Part shown: positions 34,284 through 37,767 of the stretch, piece after piece
Position numbering within the stretch: position 1 is the first letter of the stretch
Layout of the letters: the number at the start of each line of letters is the position of its first letter
Assembly: GCF_000241265.1 (NCBI RefSeq)
Contig: NZ_BAEE01000046.1
Coordinates: 1-37,767, forward strand
DNA from: Gordonia araii NBRC 100433
GTDB lineage: Bacteria > Actinomycetota > Actinomycetes > Mycobacteriales > Mycobacteriaceae
Direction of reading: 5' to 3'
Length of the DNA stretch: 37,767 nucleotides
Notes under the pieces: model-generated
Told to the model about the DNA's origin: nothing
What the model saw: only the letters and a program-made list of their open reading frames with translations
Databases searched by the model: none
Translations under genes and position numbers: made by a program

Positions 34284-34816
34284 GCGGGGATCGGGAGCGC
34301 CTGGCCGCGCTCGTGAGCAAGCTGGCCGTCGTCCACGGCCGGGTGACGTTGTCGTCGGGCAAAGAAGCCGACTACTACGTCGACCTGCGACGGGCCACCC
34401 TGCACCATGAGGCCGGCCCCCTCATCGGGGCGCTCATGCGCGAGCTGACCGCCGACTGGGACTATGAATCCGTCGGGGGGCTGACCCTGGGGGCCGACCC
34501 GGTTGCGACGTCGATCATGCACGCCCCGGGTCGCCCGATCGACGCCTTCGTCGTGCGCAAGACCGCCAAGACCCACGGGATGCAGCGGCGGATCGAAGGT
34601 CCGGACATCGCCGGCCGCCGCGTGCTGGTCGTCGAGGACACCTCGACCACCGGGGCGTCGCCGAGCGAGGCGGTGAACGCGGCACGGGAGGCCGGGGCGA
34701 CCGTTGTCGGCGTCGCGACCGTCGTCGACCGGGCCACCGGAGCCGACGAGGTCATCGGTGCGCTCGGGGTCCCCTATCGATCGCTGCTCGGACTGGCCGA
34801 CCTCGGCCTTGCCTGA
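34280..34816 (+). CDS. pyrE: Orotate phosphoribosyltransferase
   Basis: 178 residues. It joins orotate and PRPP to give OMP in pyrimidine synthesis. The PRPP-binding motif VLVVEDTSTTGASPSEAV is at about 115-132, preceded by the orotate segment SSGKEADYYVDLRRATL and GGLTLGADPVATSI. The flexible loop carries VVRKTAKTHGMQRRIEG. The GTG start overlaps the stop of the previous gene (GTGA). Length and context agree with Rv0382c of M. tuberculosis. It is followed by the methyltransferase gene after 19 nt. Confidence 0.95.
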   Translation: MSGDRERLAALVSKLAVVHGRVTLSSGKEADYYVDLRRATLHHEAGPLIGALMRELTADWDYESVGGLTLGADPVATSIMHAPGRPIDAFVVRKTAKTHGMQRRIEGPDIAGRRVLVVEDTSTTGASPSEAVNAAREAGATVVGVATVVDRATGADEVIGALGVPYRSLLGLADLGLA

Positions 34817-34835
34817 GCGCCGTCGCGAGTCCACC

Positions 34836-35525
34836 GTGCCGGCCCCGCCGTCCGATGATCCCGAGTCCGCCGAGGGCGGACCGGGCCCGACCGAGTGGCA
34901 GTCGCGCGGCGCCGCGTCCGTCGGGGTCGGGCCGTGGCCGGGAGAGCTTCCCGACGACCCGCGCTACGATCCGGAGCTGCTGGTGCAGGGCGATACCCGC
35001 AATGTGGTCGACTCGTACCGGTATTGGCGCCGCGAAGCGATCGTCGCCGACATCGACCGGCGGCGGCACCCGTTCCACGTGGCCATCGAGAACTTCAATC
35101 ACGACGCGAACATCGGAACCGTGGTGCGCACGGCCAACGCGTTCGCCGCGGCAGCGGTGCACATCGTCGGCCGACGACGGTGGAATCGGCGCGGCGCCAT
35201 GGTCACCGACCGCTACCAGCATCTCGAACACCACGAGTCGGTCGCCGATCTGATCGCCTGGGCGCGCGAGCGCGGGCTGGCGGTCGTGGCCGTGGACAAC
35301 ACGCCCGGCGCCCAGCGGCTGGAGCGGGCCTCCCTGCCGCGCGACTGCGTCCTCCTGTTCGGCCAGGAAGGCCCGGGGGTCAGCGACGATGCTCAGACGC
35401 AGGCAGATCTGACCGTCTCGATCGCCCAGTTCGGTTCCACGAGGTCGATCAACGCGGGAGTCGCCGCCGGCATAGCGATGCACGCCTGGATCAGTCAGCA
35501 CGCCGATCTCGACGACGCGTGGTGA
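34836..35525 (+). CDS. TrmH/SpoU-family RNA methyltransferase
   Basis: 229 residues from the GTG chosen here. The SPOUT fold motifs are present: motif 1 NFNHDANIGTVVRTANAFAA, motif 2 CVLLFGQEGPGVSDDA, and motif 3 FGSTRSINAGVAAGIAMHAW. It would methylate a 2'-O of tRNA or rRNA with SAM in the knot; the target is not decidable. The N-terminal 60 residues are acidic/Pro-rich and variable. The frame is open from a TTG at 34809 that overlaps pyrE, which is an alternative start. It matches the place of Rv0380c after pyrE. The stop is followed 3 nt later by the palindromic hairpin. Confidence 0.9.
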   Translation: MPAPPSDDPESAEGGPGPTEWQSRGAASVGVGPWPGELPDDPRYDPELLVQGDTRNVVDSYRYWRREAIVADIDRRRHPFHVAIENFNHDANIGTVVRTANAFAAAAVHIVGRRRWNRRGAMVTDRYQHLEHHESVADLIAWARERGLAVVAVDNTPGAQRLERASLPRDCVLLFGQEGPGVSDDAQTQADLTVSIAQFGSTRSINAGVAAGIAMHAWISQHADLDDAW

Positions 35526-35528
35526 TCG

Positions 35529-35596
35529 TTCCTCCCGCACCGATTCGCACATCCCGACGCGATCGCGTCGGGATGTGCGAATTCCGTCGGGAGGAA
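35529..35596. terminator. Long bidirectional hairpin with a perfect 40-bp palindrome
   Basis: Positions 35543-35582 are a perfect 40-bp palindrome without loop: the left half is ATTCGCACATCCCGACGCGA and the right half is its exact reverse complement. Outside it, after a 5-nt mismatched bulge on each side, TTCCTCCCG (35529-35537) pairs with CGGGAGGAA (35588-35596). The structure lies 3 nt after the methyltransferase stop and 4 nt before the dedA stop, so it can fold on either transcript. No T-run follows, so it would terminate by stem strength or protect the 3' ends of both mRNAs. Confidence 0.85.
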
Positions 35597-35600
35597 GGCG

Positions 35601-36320
35601 CTACGACGCTGCTGCGTCGTCGAGTTCCGCGGCCGCGGCCTTGCCCGCGCGGCGGCGGCGGTACCACTCGATGAACATCGGCGAGATCGACAACAGGACG
35701 ATGACGATGAAGATCGGCTCCAGGAGCTTCTGGATGATGTCGAAGCGGCCCAGCCACGCGCCGAGAAGGATCAGGCCCGAGCCCCAGATGATGGCACCCA
35801 AGATGTTGAAAAGTGCGAAGGCCGGAAAGCGCATGCGAGCCGCGCCGGCGACGATCGGGGCGATGGTGCGCACGATCGGGACGAAGCGGGCGATCACGAT
35901 GGCGAAGGGGCCGCGCTGCTCGAAGAAGGTGTGCGCCTCGTCGAGGTACTTCTGCTTGAGGAAGCGGGCGTCCGGTTTGAACATGGATGTCCCGAGGAAC
36001 CGGCCGATGCCGTATCCGACGAATCCACCGAGCAGTCCCGCGATCGGCACGAGCAGGACCAGCTGCCACAGCTCGAAGTTGGCGCTCGCCGCGCCCTTGT
36101 CCGCGGCGGCGGCAGCGCTGGCGGTGGAGAGCATGCCCGCGACGAACAGCAGCGAGTCGCCGGGGAGCACGGGGAACAGCACGCCGGATTCGACGAAGAT
36201 CACGACGAGCAAGCCGATCAGCGCCCACGTGCCGAACGAGTTGATCAGGTGGATCGGATCCAAAAAATCGGGCATCAACGCGACGTTGGTGGTGGTCTGC
36301 GTAAGGGCCAAGTAGTTCAC
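35601..36320 (-). CDS. DedA family membrane protein
   Basis: 239 residues. The N-terminal SNARE-associated segment GTWALIGLLVVIFVESGVLFPVLPGDSLLFVAG, the conserved ARFVPIVRTIAPIVAGAARM and two flanking pairs of membrane helices are the DedA signature (equivalent to the usual GRF-P-R-P-AG motif). DedA proteins act in membrane lipid scrambling/translocation and proton-motive-force homeostasis. The GTG at 36320 gives MNYLALTQ; a Met at residue 16 (36275) is an alternative, neither with a good RBS. Divergent from fba, the same pairing as Rv0364/Rv0363c of M. tuberculosis. Confidence 0.9.
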   Translation of the reverse strand: MNYLALTQTTTNVALMPDFLDPIHLINSFGTWALIGLLVVIFVESGVLFPVLPGDSLLFVAGMLSTASAAAAADKGAASANFELWQLVLLVPIAGLLGGFVGYGIGRFLGTSMFKPDARFLKQKYLDEAHTFFEQRGPFAIVIARFVPIVRTIAPIVAGAARMRFPAFALFNILGAIIWGSGLILLGAWLGRFDIIQKLLEPIFIVIVLLSISPMFIEWYRRRRAGKAAAAELDDAAAS

Positions 36321-36403
36321 AGGCCATCAGGGTACCGGCGCGGGGCTGAGAACCCGCTGAGGGTGTCCGATTCGCGGGGGGCGGCGAACGGCTCGGGGCG
36401 ACT

Positions 36404-36412
36404 TGCCATACT
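36404..36412 (+). promoter_or_regulatory. Possible extended -10 of fba
   Basis: TGCCATACT: a TG dinucleotide (36404-36405), one base, and CATACT (36407-36412), close to the extended -10 form. No -35 is evident. It would give a leader of about 57 nt that contains the hairpin at 36431-36447. Confidence 0.35.
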
Positions 36413-36430
36413 GGTAGCTGACTTGAAGAG

Positions 36431-36447
36431 ACCCGCGCCGCGCGGGT
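36431..36447 (+). promoter_or_regulatory. Hairpin in the fba leader
   Basis: ACCCGCG-CCG-CGCGGGT, a perfect 7-bp GC-rich stem with a 3-nt loop. It ends 15 nt before the RBS GGAGG (36463-36467), outside the ribosome footprint centre, so it could stabilise the 5' end of the mRNA rather than block translation. Confidence 0.4.
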
Positions 36448-36475
36448 GCCCGATCATCGGTTGGAGGACCGTTCC

Positions 36476-37516
<1,041 letters not shown>

Positions 37517-37535
37517 TCGGGCCGTACCGGCCGAT

Positions 37536-37574
37536 ACGAGAACACCCCGCCTGTTGCAGGCGGGGTGTTCTCGT
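37536..37574. terminator. Bidirectional terminator after fba
   Basis: A perfect 18-bp inverted repeat, ACGAGAACACCCCGCCTG and its complement at 37557-37574, with a TTG loop, lies 19 bp after the fba stop. Only a short T-rich tract (TCTTGGTTG) follows. The minus-strand gene at 37608 ends on the other side, so it serves both. Confidence 0.9.
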
Positions 37575-37607
37575 CTTGGTTGTGGCTCGGATGGCGCAGC
37601 CGGGTGA

Positions 37608-37767
37608 CTACTCTGGGCTGCAGACCTTCCACTCGCCGTCGACCTTCATCAGGTTGATCGATGACGGCACGATCTCGTGCGGCGTCGCGGTTCGGAACGA
37701 GTCGACCTCCACGACGGCCTGATCGTCGCTGACGACCTTGGCCGCGCGGACACCGTTGATGTTCACC
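37608..37767 (-). CDS. 3' end of an unidentified gene (5' end outside window)
   Basis: On the minus strand the frame is open from the window edge to TAG at 37608-37610, coding 52 residues: VNINGVRAAKVVSDDQAVVE, VDSFRTATPHEIVPSS and ending INLMKVDGEWKVCSPE. The pattern beta-strand, V-DGEWKVC at the extreme C-terminus resembles DUF4878- or NTF2-like lipoprotein and membrane proteins, where this is the last strand of the fold. It is probably the tail of a membrane-anchored or secreted protein such as the one beside fba in mycobacteria (Rv0361), but the fragment is too short to be sure. Confidence 0.7.
   Translation of the reverse strand, partial: VNINGVRAAKVVSDDQAVVEVDSFRTATPHEIVPSSINLMKVDGEWKVCSPE

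Overview
The window is high-GC DNA from an actinobacterium of the order Mycobacteriales. I infer a Gordonia- or Rhodococcus-like organism; the genus is not provable here. The evidence is an actinobacterial dnaK-grpE-dnaJ-hspR operon with HAIR operators, DUF5709, DUF3556 and Rv0383c-like proteins, a class II aldolase next to a DedA gene, and gene orders recalling M. tuberculosis Rv0350-Rv0353, Rv0363c-Rv0364 and Rv0380c-Rv0385. Coding density is very high, GTG starts are common, and many genes overlap by 4 nt. I saw no rRNA, tRNA, CRISPR array, transposase or prophage gene.

Layout. 1-1390: a gene tail, a 21-bp tandem repeat between convergent genes, an acidic DUF5709 protein and a DUF1648 membrane protein. 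1406-4031: a divergent acyl-CoA dehydrogenase and crotonase (fatty acid or CoA-ester catabolism). 4117-8373: the chaperone operon dnaK-grpE-dnaJ-hspR behind a promoter flanked by HspR operators. 8409-9557: a membrane protein whose cytoplasmic part looks like a degenerate Hsp70/actin-type ATPase fold. 9583-10746: a two-domain flavohemoglobin-like protein. 10967-12048: an SPFH (band 7) membrane protein coupled to a ribbon-helix-helix protein. 12053-18098 (minus strand): a compact operon of CoA ligase, DUF3556 membrane protein, CrtI-like FAD oxidoreductase and PucR-type regulator, an uncharacterised lipid or polyisoprenoid-type pathway. 18314-21265: a His-rich metal-binding protein, a D-threonine aldolase/D-serine dehydratase-like enzyme, two small secreted proteins and a DoxX-like protein. 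21280-23974: clpB with two HAIR operators.

24109-32029 is a complete high-affinity potassium uptake locus, kdpFABC plus the kdpDE two-component system. It is preceded by a 30-codon membrane ORF that overlaps kdpF. 32039-33232 is an M20 peptidase on the minus strand. 33306-35525 is an Rv0383c-like membrane protein, pyrE and a TrmH-family RNA methyltransferase, overlapping or closely spaced. 35529-35596 holds a striking perfect 40-bp palindrome inside a longer hairpin, between convergent genes. The window ends with dedA (minus), fba (plus), a strong bidirectional terminator and the 3' end of a further minus-strand gene.

How the parts work together: HspR (7975-8373) very probably represses both its own operon and clpB, so one repressor would couple the DnaK and ClpB arms of protein disaggregation. 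KdpD/KdpE would sense potassium limitation or turgor and drive kdpFABC. The remaining genes are housekeeping (pyrE, fba, trmH) or accessory metabolic modules. The best candidates for undescribed biology are the CoA ligase/DUF3556/CrtI-like/PucR operon, the Hsp70-fold-like membrane protein beside the chaperone operon, the SPFH/RHH pair with its operator-like repeat, the His-rich duplicated protein and the kdpF-overlapping micro-ORF.
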